Part shown: piece by piece, positions 8,469-17,288 of the stretch
Layout: each line of letters starts with the position of its first letter
Numbering within the stretch: position 1 is the stretch's first letter
Assembly (NCBI RefSeq): GCF_012396185.1
Contig: NZ_JAAXOW010000002.1
Coordinates: 637,261-701,260, forward strand
DNA from: Sanguibacter hominis ATCC BAA-789
GTDB lineage: Bacteria > Actinomycetota > Actinomycetes > Actinomycetales > Cellulomonadaceae
Direction: 5' to 3'
Length of the DNA stretch: 64,000 nucleotides
Program-made: the position numbers and the translations under genes
The notes under the pieces: generated by a model
Seen by the model: the letters and a program-made list of their open reading frames with translations, nothing else
What the model was told of the DNA's origin: nothing
Database searches by the model: none

Positions 8469-9052
8469 CCGACCTGCAGGTCCCGGTCGCCCGGGTCCGG
8501 CGCGCGGTGCTCGCGGACGCCGACGCTCTTGCGGAGCTGGCGCAGCTGACGTTCCCGCTCGCGTGCCCGCCCGGGATCGACCCGCGCGACGTCGAGGACT
8601 TCTGCAGCAACAACCTGACGGCGGACCACTTCGCCGAGCACCTGCTGTCCCCGCTGACGACGCTCCTCGTCGCGGAGCCCGGCGCCGAGCAGGGCTTCGA
8701 CGGCCGCCACGACGCCGAGCGTCTGCCGCTCATCGCGTACGCGCTGCTCGTGTGGGCCGAGCCGCCTCCCCCGACGGACGTCCCGGTCGCGACCCCGACC
8801 GTGCTGCTGAGCAAGTGCTACGCGCACCCGGACGCGCACGGGACGGGGGCGGCGGCGGCTCTCGTCGAGGCCGTCGTCGCGGAGGCGGCGGCCCGCGGCG
8901 TCCGTTCGGTGTGGCTCGGGGTCAACCAGCAGAACGAGCGCGCCCAGCGGTTCTACGCGAAGAACGGTTTCGCGGTGGTGGGCACGAAGCAGATGGTGGT
9001 CGGCACCCAGACGCACGACGACTTCGTCATGTGCCGCACGGTCGCGTCCTGA
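8465..9052 (+). CDS. GNAT-family N-acetyltransferase
   Basis: A 195-residue acetyltransferase. The N-terminal strand VRRAVLADADALAELAQLTF is a standard GNAT opening. The central region contains KCYAHPDAHGTGAAAALVEAVV, the acetyl-CoA-binding motif A (here HGTGAA instead of R/QxxGxG/A), followed by VWLGVNQQNERAQRFYAKNGF, the beta5-alpha4 motif B. The substrate cannot be told. An insertion of about 40 residues between motifs (residues 75-115) is unusual. The start codon overlaps the PEBP stop by 4 bp. Confidence 0.88.
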   Translation: MTDLQVPVARVRRAVLADADALAELAQLTFPLACPPGIDPRDVEDFCSNNLTADHFAEHLLSPLTTLLVAEPGAEQGFDGRHDAERLPLIAYALLVWAEPPPPTDVPVATPTVLLSKCYAHPDAHGTGAAAALVEAVVAEAAARGVRSVWLGVNQQNERAQRFYAKNGFAVVGTKQMVVGTQTHDDFVMCRTVAS

Positions 9053-9101
9053 CATCCACACGCTGACGTCCACCCACTGACGGACGCGACCGCGGCCCGT
9101 C

Positions 9102-10217
9102 TCACTCGAGGGTGACGGCGCACGCCCTGGCGACGACCTCGGCATTGTCGCCCGTCTCGGCGAGCCACGCGCGCTGCCGCTGCGCGCCGTTGCCCGTCGA
9201 CCACAGCTCGCCGAGCAGGTCGGTGACGAGGTCGAGGTCGCCTGCGTCGACGAGAGCGTCGCGCACGTGCGCGACGAGCTGCCCGACGACGTCGTGCGCC
9301 GGGCGTGGACGCATGTCCGTCGGCGAGAGCAGGTCGCCCGTGAGCCCGGATCTCCCCGCGCGCCACGACGCGGTGCGCAACAGCTCGGTCGGCACCCCCG
9401 GGGCGGGCTCTCCCGCGGCTGCGGCGCGCGCTGCGGTCTCGACGAGCGCGCGCGAGAGCGCCGCGAGGATCACTGGCGTCCGCGGGTCGAGGCAGACGTC
9501 CGCGACGCGGATCTCGACGGTCGGGTAGCGCTGGGAGAGGCGTGCGTCGAAGTAGATCATCGCGTCGTCGAGCACCGTCCCTGTCGCGACGAGCGAGGCG
9601 ACGGCGTCTCGGTACGCCCGGGCGCTGCCGAACTCGCGCGACGGGCCAGCCGTGGGCCAGCGCGACCACACCTGCGACCGGAAGCTCTCATACCCGCTGG
9701 CCTTGCCCTGCCAGAACGGCGAGTTGGCGCTGAGCGCGAGGAGAGGTGAGAGCCACGGGCCGATCCGGTCGAGGACCGCGACCCCCTCGTCGTCGTCCGT
9801 GACGGAGACGTGCACGTGGCAGCCGCTCGTCAGCTGCTCGGCCGCCGTGAGGCCGAACGTGCTCGCGGCGCGCATGTACCGGAGCTTCGAGACGGTCGTG
9901 GGCGCGACGTCGACCGGGCTCGTCGCGAGGGCGACGGCGTGCGCGCCGACCGCGGCGGCCGCGTGCTGGACCCGGGCGCGGCCGGCGCGGACCTCACGGG
10001 CCAGATCCTCGAGGTCGCGGCACGGCCGGGTCCCCGTCTCGATCTGCTCCTGCATGAACTCGTGCTCGAGACCTCCGCCCGGCACGTCGCCTACCGGCGT
10101 GACGACGTCAGCGGGCGCCTTCTCGAGCGCTTCCGTCGCGACCGCGACAGGGGTCCCGTCGTCACCCACCAGGAGGAACTCTTCCTCGACACCGACTGTC
10201 CGCAGATCGTCTCGCAT
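9102..10217 (-). CDS. Carboxylate-amine ligase, YbdK type (glutamate-cysteine ligase-like)
   Basis: A 371-residue enzyme of the GCS2/YbdK family. The N-terminal VGVEEEFLLVG is the ATP/Mg-binding entry of the fold; VGDVPGGGLEHEFMQEQIETGT and QLTSGCHVHVSV are further family signatures. The C-terminal third has VEIRVADVCLDPRT. Family members ligate an amine to a carboxylate with ATP, and some have weak gamma-glutamylcysteine synthetase activity. The true substrate here is unknown. It converges with the acetyltransferase gene (49 bp gap) and starts 10 bp after the yczE stop, so it may be read from the yczE promoter. Confidence 0.88.
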   Translation of the reverse strand: MRDDLRTVGVEEEFLLVGDDGTPVAVATEALEKAPADVVTPVGDVPGGGLEHEFMQEQIETGTRPCRDLEDLAREVRAGRARVQHAAAAVGAHAVALATSPVDVAPTTVSKLRYMRAASTFGLTAAEQLTSGCHVHVSVTDDDEGVAVLDRIGPWLSPLLALSANSPFWQGKASGYESFRSQVWSRWPTAGPSREFGSARAYRDAVASLVATGTVLDDAMIYFDARLSQRYPTVEIRVADVCLDPRTPVILAALSRALVETAARAAAAGEPAPGVPTELLRTASWRAGRSGLTGDLLSPTDMRPRPAHDVVGQLVAHVRDALVDAGDLDLVTDLLGELWSTGNGAQRQRAWLAETGDNAEVVARACAVTLE

Positions 10218-10227
10218 CTGGCGAGTT

Positions 10228-10917
10228 TCACACGCGCAGCCACGGCGCGCGACCGGCGAACCAGGGGATCGTCAGGCCGCACAGCGGCCCCACGAGCAGG
10301 GCGAACGCGAGCGTGCCGAGCCCGACGTCGCCCCCGAGCGCCCACCCGAGCCCGAGCACGGAGAGCTCGACGACGGCGCGCGCGACGGCGATCGGCCACC
10401 CGAACCGGTCGTGGAGCCCGGTCATGAGGCCGTCGCGAGGGCCCGGGCCGAGCCGGGCCGCGAGGTAGGCGCCGCTCGCGAGAGCCAGCAGCACGACGCC
10501 GCCGCCCAGGAGCGCGACGCGGGCTGCGAGCGGCAACGGCTCGGGCAGCCGCGCGAGGACGGCGAGACCGAGATCCGCGGCGAGCCCCACGATGATGACG
10601 TTGAGCACGGTCCCGATCCCCGGCCGGGTGCGCAGGGGCCACCAGGCGAGCAGCACGACGGCGCCGACGGCGCAGGTGACGAGCCCGAAGGTCCACCCGG
10701 TCGCGAGGGCGAGGCCCTGGGAGAGGACGTCCCACGGGGAGACCCCGAGACCGGCGTGCACGACCATCGCGATCGAGAAGCCGAACGCCGTGAGCCCGGC
10801 GACGAGCTGGGCGAGGCGGGGGGCGAGGTAGCCGCTGCGTGGCGTCAGCGACCCGGGGGCCGTCGTGGGCGTCTCGCGCGAGGCCGGGGCGGCGATCTCT
10901 GCCTGATCGATCTTCAT
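10228..10917 (-). CDS. yczE: YczE-type integral membrane protein
   Basis: A 229-residue membrane protein with about five to six hydrophobic helices starting near residue 37 (LAQLVAGLTAFGFSIAMVV) and the family motif GLGVSPWDVLSQGLA. The segment ARLGPGPRDGLMTGLHDR is the second repeat of the same signature, suggesting internal duplication. YczE proteins are of unknown biochemical function. In many genomes they are paired with a divergent MocR-type regulator (YczR), as here. The ATG at 10917 was chosen because it leaves a 61-bp divergent intergenic region. Confidence 0.82.
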   Translation of the reverse strand: MKIDQAEIAAPASRETPTTAPGSLTPRSGYLAPRLAQLVAGLTAFGFSIAMVVHAGLGVSPWDVLSQGLALATGWTFGLVTCAVGAVVLLAWWPLRTRPGIGTVLNVIIVGLAADLGLAVLARLPEPLPLAARVALLGGGVVLLALASGAYLAARLGPGPRDGLMTGLHDRFGWPIAVARAVVELSVLGLGWALGGDVGLGTLAFALLVGPLCGLTIPWFAGRAPWLRV

Positions 10918-10936
10918 GGGTCGATCCCACCCTGAA

Positions 10937-10978
10937 AGTGGCCTCCCCACAAGGAGCCAATTCGCGTACGGTGGCTCC
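10937..10978. promoter_or_regulatory. Operator/promoter region between yczE and the MocR-type regulator
   Basis: Three related half sites are visible: AGTGGCCTCC (10937-10946), GGAGCCA (10953-10959, inverted) and TGGCTCC (10972-10978). The last two form a perfect inverted repeat with a 12-bp spacer. The final half site overlaps TACGGT (10967-10972), a -10-like hexamer 6 bp before the regulator ATG. This suggests autorepression and a leaderless transcript. Confidence 0.6.
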
Positions 10979-12412
10979 ATGAGCGACCGCACGCTGAGCG
11001 CCCACGCCCTCGTCCCGCTCCTCCAGGGCCTGCCGGACGACGCCCCGCTCTACCGCGCCCTCGCCGACCGGCTCCGCCTCCTCTCGATCGACGGCCGCAT
11101 CCCGCCAGACACCCGCCTGCCGTCCGAGCGCGACCTCGCCCAGGCGCTCGACGTGAGCCGCACCACCGTCTCCCAGGCCTACGCCGCCCTGCGCTCCGAC
11201 GGCTTCCTCACCAGCCGCCGCGGGTCCGGCTCCCTCCTTCACGCCCCCGGTTCCCGGCCCGGTACGCCCGGGCCGGACGCCCCCGCGCTCGACCTCACCA
11301 AGGCGACCATGCCCGCCGCCTCGCAGGTCGCGGCCGCAGCGACCGCCGCAGCCGCCGACCTCCCCCGGCACCTCCTGCGCCACGACTACGACCCCGTCGG
11401 CCTCCCCGCGCTCCGCGCAGCCCTCGCCGACCGGTACACCGCGCTCGGCCTGCCGACCACGCCCGAGCAGGTCATGGTGACGCTCGGCGCCCAGCACGCG
11501 ATCGGCCTCGTCGCACGCACCCACGTGCGCCCTGGCGACCGCGCCGTCATCGAGATGCCCACCTACCCGCACGCGCTCGACGCGCTCGTCGCCGCGGGCG
11601 CCCGGCCGCTGGCCGTGCCGGTCGACGCGCGGGCCGGCTGGGATGCCGACGGACTGCTGCGCGCGATCGCGTCCGGGCCAGCGGTGGCCCACCTCATGCC
11701 CGACCACCACAACCCGACCGGCGCGATCATGCCGCACGACCTGCGGACCGCCGTCTGCCACGCCGCCGCACGCAGCGGCACGATCGTCGTCGTCGACGAG
11801 ACGACCGCCGAGCTCGACATCGACCGCCTCACACCATGGACGCCGTTCGCACGGCACGCCACCCCGGGCACGCAGGTCGTGACGATCGGCTCGGTCGGCA
11901 AGACGCTCTGGGGCGGTCTCAGGCTCGGCTGGGTGCGCGCGGACACCGACACGATCACGCGCCTCGTCGCCGCACGCCACGTCCACGACCTCGGCACGCC
12001 GATCCTCGAGCAGCTCGTCCTGCTGCACGCTCTGCCGTACCTCGCCGACGTCGCGGAGACGCGACGCGCCCAGCTGCGCGCGTCGCGCGACCACCTGACC
12101 GCCCGCCTCGCGGAGCGGCTCCCGACCTGGGACGTCCCGCACGTCCACGGCGGCCTCGCCCTGTGGGTCGGCCTCGGCGAGGCCTACAGCTCGCGCCTCG
12201 CGCTCGCGGCCCGCGCTCGCGGCCTCGCGATCTCGGCCGGGCCGCGCTTCGGCACCGGGGGCGAGTTCGAGCGGCACCTGCGCATCCCGATCACCGCCGC
12301 GCCGGACGTGCTCGACGAGGCGGTCGACATCCTCGTGCGCGCGTGGGACGCGGTCACGTCCGCGCCGGAGCGCCCCGGTGCCGAGCTCCGCGACGCGAGC
12401 GTCCCGGTCTGA
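10979..12412 (+). CDS. MocR-family PLP-binding GntR regulator (YczR-like)
   Basis: A 477-residue fusion of a GntR winged helix (residues 15-85: YRALADRLRLLSIDGRIPPDTRLPSERDLAQALDVSRTTVSQAYAAL in several motifs) and a fold-type I aminotransferase domain. The latter has LGAQHAIGLVARTHVRPGDR, the HHNPTGAIMP substrate loop, and the PLP-lysine region TIGSVGKTLWGGLRLGW near residue 305. Such proteins sense PLP or an amine adduct and regulate adjacent genes. The divergent yczE is the obvious target. There is no Shine-Dalgarno upstream of the ATG, consistent with a leaderless start. Confidence 0.9.
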   Translation: MSDRTLSAHALVPLLQGLPDDAPLYRALADRLRLLSIDGRIPPDTRLPSERDLAQALDVSRTTVSQAYAALRSDGFLTSRRGSGSLLHAPGSRPGTPGPDAPALDLTKATMPAASQVAAAATAAAADLPRHLLRHDYDPVGLPALRAALADRYTALGLPTTPEQVMVTLGAQHAIGLVARTHVRPGDRAVIEMPTYPHALDALVAAGARPLAVPVDARAGWDADGLLRAIASGPAVAHLMPDHHNPTGAIMPHDLRTAVCHAAARSGTIVVVDETTAELDIDRLTPWTPFARHATPGTQVVTIGSVGKTLWGGLRLGWVRADTDTITRLVAARHVHDLGTPILEQLVLLHALPYLADVAETRRAQLRASRDHLTARLAERLPTWDVPHVHGGLALWVGLGEAYSSRLALAARARGLAISAGPRFGTGGEFERHLRIPITAAPDVLDEAVDILVRAWDAVTSAPERPGAELRDASVPV

Positions 12413-12415
12413 TCG

Positions 12416-13312
12416 TCAGACGACGGCGCGGACCCTCGTCGCCCACGTCGCGACAGCGACGGCGGACGCGACGTTGAGCGAGTCGACGCCGCCCGCCATG
12501 GGGATCTTGACGGTCACGTCGCACGCCGCGATCGTGCGCGGCTTGAGCCCGTCCCCCTCGGTACCGAACACGAGCGCGAGCCTCTGCGGGGCGTCCGACT
12601 CGAGCGCGTCGAGGCTGACGGAGTCGTCCTCGAGGGCGAGCGCTGCCACGGTGAACCCGAGCTCTCGCAGCAGGTCGACGCCGTCCGCCGGCTCGGCGCC
12701 GCGCGGCGCTGCCGGCCACGCGTCGAAGCGGGTCCACGGCACCTGGAAGACGGTGCCCATCGAGACGCGCACGGCGCGCCGGTAGAGCGGGTCGGCGCAC
12801 GACGGCGTCATGATCACCGCGTCGACGCCCATCGCCGCGCACGCGCGCATCGCGGCGCCGACGTTCGTGTGGTCCACGATGTCCTCGAGCACGACGACGC
12901 GGCGCGCACCGAGCCCGCCGCGCGCGGACGCGAGCAGGTCGCTGACGCTCGCGAGCAGTGGCCGGTGCATCGCTGCGAGGGCGCCGCGGTGCAGGTGGAA
13001 CCCGGTGACGGACTCGAGCACGGCTGCGTCGGCGACGTGGACGGGGACGTCGGGGAACCGTCGCAGGACGTCGGCCATCCCGGGGAGCCACTTGTGCTCC
13101 ATGAAGAACGACCGGGGTCGGTGCCCCGCGGCGATCGCGCGGCGGATCACGGTCGAGCTCTCGGCGATGTACAGCCCCTTAGCGGGCTCGTGCTTGGACC
13201 GCAGCACGACGTCGGTCAGCCTGACGTAGTCGGCGAGCTCGTCCGCCGTGGGGTCGGTGATCTCGACGAGGTTGAGGTCGGACAGGTCAGGCGGGGCGAC
13301 GTTCGTGGGCAC
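12416..13312 (-). CDS. SpoU/TrmH-family RNA 2'-O-methyltransferase
   Basis: A 298-residue SPOUT methyltransferase. An N-terminal substrate-binding part (residues 1-110) precedes the knotted catalytic domain with the three SpoU motifs: NVGAAMRACAAMGVDAVIMT, LVFGTEGDGL and IPMAGGVDSLNVASAVAVA. It transfers a methyl group from S-adenosylmethionine to a ribose 2'-OH of tRNA or rRNA; the target base cannot be told. The start is a GTG at 13312 with a weak ribosome site. It converges with the regulator gene, and their stop codons lie within one 15-bp inverted repeat (12407-12421). The MFS gene upstream ends 39 bp before the start. Confidence 0.9.
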   Translation of the reverse strand: MPTNVAPPDLSDLNLVEITDPTADELADYVRLTDVVLRSKHEPAKGLYIAESSTVIRRAIAAGHRPRSFFMEHKWLPGMADVLRRFPDVPVHVADAAVLESVTGFHLHRGALAAMHRPLLASVSDLLASARGGLGARRVVVLEDIVDHTNVGAAMRACAAMGVDAVIMTPSCADPLYRRAVRVSMGTVFQVPWTRFDAWPAAPRGAEPADGVDLLRELGFTVAALALEDDSVSLDALESDAPQRLALVFGTEGDGLKPRTIAACDVTVKIPMAGGVDSLNVASAVAVATWATRVRAVV

Positions 13313-13351
13313 ACGACATTCTCTCAGGAGCGTGCGCGTGGGGCGGTCGGG

Positions 13352-14563
13352 TCACAGGAGGGCGTGGGCGTGGGCGCGGCGCCACCCGAGGATCGCGCCC
13401 GTGCCGCCGAGGACCGCGAGGACGGGCACCGCGAGGAACGCGGTGTGCATGCCGACGGCGTCGGCGACGGCCCCGAGGATGAACGGCGCGAGGCCGACTG
13501 CGGCTCCCCCGGTGAACGTCGCGACGGCCTGCGCCCGGTCGGCAGCCTCGCGGGCGATGCCGAGCACGAGCGCGACCGAGAGCGGGTACTGGGCGCCGTA
13601 TCCGAAGCCGGCGACGGCAAGGCCGACGAGCGCCACGGCCGGGGACGTCGCGGTCCACAGCACGGCCCAGCCGACCACCGAGATCCCGAAGCTCACGGCG
13701 AGGAGGTGGGCGCTGTGCCAGCGCCGCGTGAGCGGGCCGACGACGAAGCGCATCGCAGTCATGCCGGCGATGAGCCCTGCGGTGGTCGCGGTCGCGATGC
13801 TCGCGTCGGCGCCGGTGCGCTCGAGGACGAGAGACGTCGACCAGTAGGTCGTCGCGTTCTCGAGGGCGACTGCGGCGACGAGGGTCACGAGGAACCAGAC
13901 GGAACCGGGTCCGAGGGCGCGCGTGGGCGCGACGGGCATCTCGGCCGCGTCCGCCTTCTCGTGCGTCGGGGCCGTCGGGCGGCGGCCGCTGTCGGGCAGC
14001 CGCGACGTCGCCCAGGCGACGGCCACGGCGAGGACGACCGTCGTGACGACGGCGGCCCGCCATCCCCAGCCGACCCCGACCGCGAGTCCGACGGCGAGGG
14101 GTGCGAAGAGCCCGACGCCGGACCCGACACCGTTCGCCTCGGTGATCGCGGCGGGGGCCGAGGGGCCGTGGTGGTCGGAGATGCCGACCTGCGAGGCCGA
14201 CACGGCGACGTTGCCGCCGACGGCGAGGACGAACATGCTCCCGAGGGTCGCGGCGAGCACCGGGCCTGCGACGAGCCCGGCGACGCCTGCGGCGACGAGG
14301 AGGAGCCCGGACGTGATGGCGTTGCGCCGGCCGATCGCGGCGACGAGGCGCGGTGTGAAGAGCGCGGCGGAGATCGCGCCGAGGGCCATGGCCGTGCCGT
14401 GCAGGCCGCCGGCGGCCTTCGAGACGCCGAGGTCCTCGGCGAGCAGCGGCACAGACGGGCTGAAGGAGTACAGGAACCACCCCCAGACGGCGAAGGTGCC
14501 GTACGTGGTGATCGTGTACCGGTCGCGGCGCAGCGGCGCGGCGATGGTCTGGGGGCTGCTCAC
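13352..14563 (-). CDS. MFS transporter
   Basis: A 403-residue major facilitator protein with about twelve hydrophobic helices. RLVAAIGRRNAI is the loop 2-3 motif A (G-x-x-x-D/R-R-x-G/A type), and FVVGPLTRRW is the equivalent loop in the second half. The N-terminus (TYGTFAVWGWFLYSFSPSVPLL) looks like nitrate/cyanate-type MFS proteins, but no substrate can be assigned. The start is a GTG at 14563; an ATG seven bases upstream is out of frame. Confidence 0.85.
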   Translation of the reverse strand: MSSPQTIAAPLRRDRYTITTYGTFAVWGWFLYSFSPSVPLLAEDLGVSKAAGGLHGTAMALGAISAALFTPRLVAAIGRRNAITSGLLLVAAGVAGLVAGPVLAATLGSMFVLAVGGNVAVSASQVGISDHHGPSAPAAITEANGVGSGVGLFAPLAVGLAVGVGWGWRAAVVTTVVLAVAVAWATSRLPDSGRRPTAPTHEKADAAEMPVAPTRALGPGSVWFLVTLVAAVALENATTYWSTSLVLERTGADASIATATTAGLIAGMTAMRFVVGPLTRRWHSAHLLAVSFGISVVGWAVLWTATSPAVALVGLAVAGFGYGAQYPLSVALVLGIAREAADRAQAVATFTGGAAVGLAPFILGAVADAVGMHTAFLAVPVLAVLGGTGAILGWRRAHAHALL

Positions 14564-14624
14564 CGCACCATGATGACAGGCATCGAAACGATTCGGTATG
14601 TGCGACGCGGCGACTCGACGTGCA

Positions 14625-14673
14625 GACGCCACGAGGGCGCGCCGCAACGGTAGCGGCGCGCCCTCGTGGCGTC
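14625..14673 (-). terminator. Strong terminator after the SPFH gene
   Basis: A 21-bp perfect stem (14625-14645 with 14653-14673) with a 7-nt loop starts 6 bp beyond the SPFH stop on the minus strand. Confidence 0.85.
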
Positions 14674-14678
14674 GGTGC

Positions 14679-15875
14679 TCACTGCTGGGGAGCGGGAGGC
14701 TCGCCTGTGGTTGTCGCGGGCGGTGCGTACGGTGCAGCCGGCGGTGCGGGCGGCGCCTGCTGGACCGGCGGAGCGGCGGGCGGAGGCACCGGCGCACCGG
14801 GGTGCTGTCCGGCCTCCGTGCTCGGGTCGAACGGACGACCAGACCGCTGGCCTGCGGTCGTCGCGTCCGCGGTGGCCTCCTGGACCTGGCGGCGAGCCTC
14901 GGCGAGCGCCTCGGCCGGATCGACCAGCCCGGCGCTCTGGAAGCGCGGGCGGGCGCGCCGCGGCTCGCTCGCAGCCGGGGCGGGTGCGCTCGGCGTCTCG
15001 CCGCCCAGCCCGGCGACGACAGCGCCGAGGGCAGAGGTGAACTCGGTCGGGACGAGCCACATCTTGCTCGACGACCCGTTCGCGATCTGCGGGAGCGTCT
15101 GGAGGTACTGGTACGCGAGCAGCTTCGGGTCGGCGTCGCCCTCGTGGATCGCGTCGAAGACCTGGAGGATCGCGCGGGACTCACCCTCGGCCTCGAGGAT
15201 CTTGGCCTGGGCCGACCCTTCGGCGCGGAGGATCGCGGCCTGCTTCTCACCCTCGGCCGTGAGGATCTGCGACTGCTTGATGCCCTCCGCCTGGAGGATC
15301 GCCGCACGGCGGTCACGCTCAGCGCGCATCTGCTGCTCCATGGAGCCCTGGACGCTCGCGGGCGGGTCGATCGCCTTGAGCTCGACGCGGTTGACACGGA
15401 TGCCCCAGCGACCGGTCGCCTCGTCGAGGACGCCGCGGAGCTGGCCGTTGATCTGGTCGCGGCTCGTGAGCGTCTGCTCGAGGTCCATCGAACCGATGAC
15501 GTTGCGCAGCGTCGTGACGGTCAGCTGCTCGATACCGACGATGTAGTTGGCGATCTCGTAGACGGCCGACTTGGGGTCGGTCACCTGGAAGTAGATGACG
15601 GTGTCGATGCTCACGACCAGGTTGTCGGACGTGATCACGGGCTGCGGGGGGAACGACACGACCTGCTCGCGCAGGTCGACCTGAGCGCGCACGCGGTCGA
15701 CGAACGGGATGAGCAGGTGCAGGCCTGCCTCGAACGTTCGGTTGTAGCGACCGAGACGCTCGACGAGCCACGCCTGCGTCTGCGGCACGATCCGCACGCT
15801 CTTGCCGATGACGATCAGCACGAAGATCGCGACGATGATCAGCAAGACGTAGACGAATGAGAGGTCTTCACCCAT
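14679..15875 (-). CDS. SPFH/Band-7 membrane protein (stomatin-like)
   Basis: A 398-residue stomatin/prohibitin-type protein. Residues 6-26 form one N-terminal membrane helix (VYVLLIIVAIFVLIVIG). The SPFH domain follows (RIVPQTQAWLVERLGRY, GLHLLIPFVDRV, TVIYFQVTDP), then a long Ala/Glu-rich coiled coil with AERDRRAAILQAEGIKQ-type repeats at about 205-250. The C-terminal 100 residues are Pro/Ala-rich and disordered. These proteins oligomerise in membranes as scaffolds, and pairing with NfeD is typical. It lies 44 bp downstream of the NfeD gene in the same operon. Confidence 0.92.
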   Translation of the reverse strand: MGEDLSFVYVLLIIVAIFVLIVIGKSVRIVPQTQAWLVERLGRYNRTFEAGLHLLIPFVDRVRAQVDLREQVVSFPPQPVITSDNLVVSIDTVIYFQVTDPKSAVYEIANYIVGIEQLTVTTLRNVIGSMDLEQTLTSRDQINGQLRGVLDEATGRWGIRVNRVELKAIDPPASVQGSMEQQMRAERDRRAAILQAEGIKQSQILTAEGEKQAAILRAEGSAQAKILEAEGESRAILQVFDAIHEGDADPKLLAYQYLQTLPQIANGSSSKMWLVPTEFTSALGAVVAGLGGETPSAPAPAASEPRRARPRFQSAGLVDPAEALAEARRQVQEATADATTAGQRSGRPFDPSTEAGQHPGAPVPPPAAPPVQQAPPAPPAAPYAPPATTTGEPPAPQQ

Positions 15876-15919
15876 AGAAGTTCAGCTCCTGGTGTTCCGG
15901 GCTTGCAGAGGTTAGAGGG

Positions 15920-16363
15920 TCAGGCACCTGCGGACTGCTGCTGCTCCACGACGGCGGTCGCACCGTCGATGCGGCTCACGCGCACCTCGGCACCCACAGG
16001 GATCACGACGTCGTCGTCGACGCGCGCGCTCCAGACCTCGCCCCGGAGCTTGACGAGGCCCGAGGTTCCTGTGACCTCCTGGACGACGACCGCCTCCCGG
16101 CCCACGTTCGCGGCCGCGTTGGTCTCGACGAGCGGCTCTCCCCGGGCCCGGAGGTTCTTCAGGAGGAAGGGGCGCAGCGCGACGAGGAGGACGGCCGAGA
16201 CGACAGCGAACGCCACGACCTGCCACGGCAGGTCGAGCCCGGCGGCGGAGACGATGCCCGCCGCGAGCGTGCCGCCGGCGAACATGAACAGCACGAGGTC
16301 GAGCGTCAGTGCCTCGATCGCGACGAGCGCGAACATGATGATGAGCCACCAGTACCAGTCCAT
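15920..16363 (-). CDS. NfeD-like membrane protein
   Basis: A 147-residue short NfeD protein. It has an N-terminal hydrophobic region of two or three helices (MDWYWWLIIMFALVAIEAL; FMFAGGTLAAGIVSAAGL; WQVVAFAVVSAVLLVAL) and a C-terminal OB-fold domain (VGREAVVVQEVTGTSGLVKL to IPVGAEVRVSRIDGATAVV). NfeD proteins partner SPFH proteins, as with the gene that follows. The ATG at 16363 was selected for its strong GGGAGG ribosome site. Confidence 0.92.
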   Translation of the reverse strand: MDWYWWLIIMFALVAIEALTLDLVLFMFAGGTLAAGIVSAAGLDLPWQVVAFAVVSAVLLVALRPFLLKNLRARGEPLVETNAAANVGREAVVVQEVTGTSGLVKLRGEVWSARVDDDVVIPVGAEVRVSRIDGATAVVEQQQSAGA

Positions 16364-16418
16364 GGTCTCCCTCCCCCTCTCAGGACTGCCGCGACGTCGC
16401 GGCGGCTGCACAGCGGTG

Positions 16419-16435
16419 CTTTACTGAGACTTTAC
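16419..16435 (-). promoter_or_regulatory. Candidate nfeD-SPFH promoter with direct repeats
   Basis: On the plus strand CTTTAC occurs at 16419-16424 and again at 16430-16435, exactly 11 bp (one helical turn) apart. Read on the minus strand this includes TAAAGT (16429-16434), a -10-like hexamer about 66 bp before the nfeD start. A regulator could read the repeat on one helix face. Confidence 0.35.
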
Positions 16436-16494
16436 CGTAACGGCGCCTCGGGCGACACCGCTGGGGGGCGTGGCACGCCCGCGCGGGGCGTGCG

Positions 16495-17280
16495 TCAGCG
16501 CAGGCCGCGGGCGGTGTACCGGCCCTCGCGGGACTCGACGACGAGCGGCAGGCCGAACGCTTCCGAGAGGTTCTCGCTCGTGAGCACCTGGGCGAGCGGG
16601 CCGGCCATGAAAGCCTGACCGCCGCGCAGCAGCAGCGCGTGCGTGAAGTTCGGCGGGATCTCCTCGACGTGGTGCGTGACGAGCACCATCACGGGCGACC
16701 GTCGGTCCCCCGCAAGCTCCGCGAGCGCGGCGACGAGCTCTTCTCGGCCGCCCAGGTCGAGGCCCGCCGCCGGCTCGTCGAGGAGCAGCAGCTCAGGGTC
16801 GGTCATGAGGGCGCGGGCGATCTGGACGCGCTTGCGCTCGCCCTCGGACAGCGTGCCGAAGGTGCGGTGGGCGAGCTCCCCCATCCCGAAGAGCCGCAGG
16901 AGGTCGTCGGCGCGGCCGAGGTCGAAGTCCTCGTACTGCTCGCGCCACCGTCCCGTCATGCCGTACGCCGCGGTGAGGACGACGTCGCGGACCGTCTCGG
17001 AACCGAGGATGTGCTCAGCGAGCGCGGCGCTCGACAGGCCGATGCGCGGGCGCAGCTCCTGGAGGTCGGTGCGGCCGAGCCTCTCGCCGAGGAGGTCCGC
17101 GGTGCCGGACGTCGGGTGCATGCGCCCGGCGGCGATCGACAGCAGCGTCGTCTTGCCTGCTCCGTTACGACCGAGGACGACCCATCGGTCCTGGTCCTGG
17201 ACGGTCCAGGTGACCTTGTCGAGGATCGTGGTGGTGGAGCGGCGGACGGTGACGTCGTGCAGGGCGAGAACCTCGGTCAT
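16495..17280 (-). CDS. Stand-alone ABC transporter ATPase
   Basis: A 261-residue ATP-binding subunit with Walker A GRNGAGKTTLL near residue 38, the signature LSEGERKRVQIARAL, Walker B LLLLDEPAAGLDL and the switch histidine in VLVTHHVEEIP. No permease gene is adjacent. Homologues of this subtype are often orphan ATPases, some annotated as iron or molybdate systems, but no substrate can be read here. The ATG at 17280 is preceded by TAGGCT with an 8-bp spacer and no ribosome site, suggesting leaderless transcription. Confidence 0.85.
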   Translation of the reverse strand: MTEVLALHDVTVRRSTTTILDKVTWTVQDQDRWVVLGRNGAGKTTLLSIAAGRMHPTSGTADLLGERLGRTDLQELRPRIGLSSAALAEHILGSETVRDVVLTAAYGMTGRWREQYEDFDLGRADDLLRLFGMGELAHRTFGTLSEGERKRVQIARALMTDPELLLLDEPAAGLDLGGREELVAALAELAGDRRSPVMVLVTHHVEEIPPNFTHALLLRGGQAFMAGPLAQVLTSENLSEAFGLPLVVESREGRYTARGLR

Positions 17281-17288
17281 GGTCACCG

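Noticed and set aside
12869..14653. 594-codon frame across the rRNA methylase and MFS genes
   Set aside because: Composition is Asp/Glu/Gly/Arg only, and it spans two clear minus-strand genes plus their gap.
15725..15745. GAACGTTC-like motif as a second SOS box
   Set aside because: It lacks the 4-bp spacer of the LexA consensus and lies inside the SPFH coding region.
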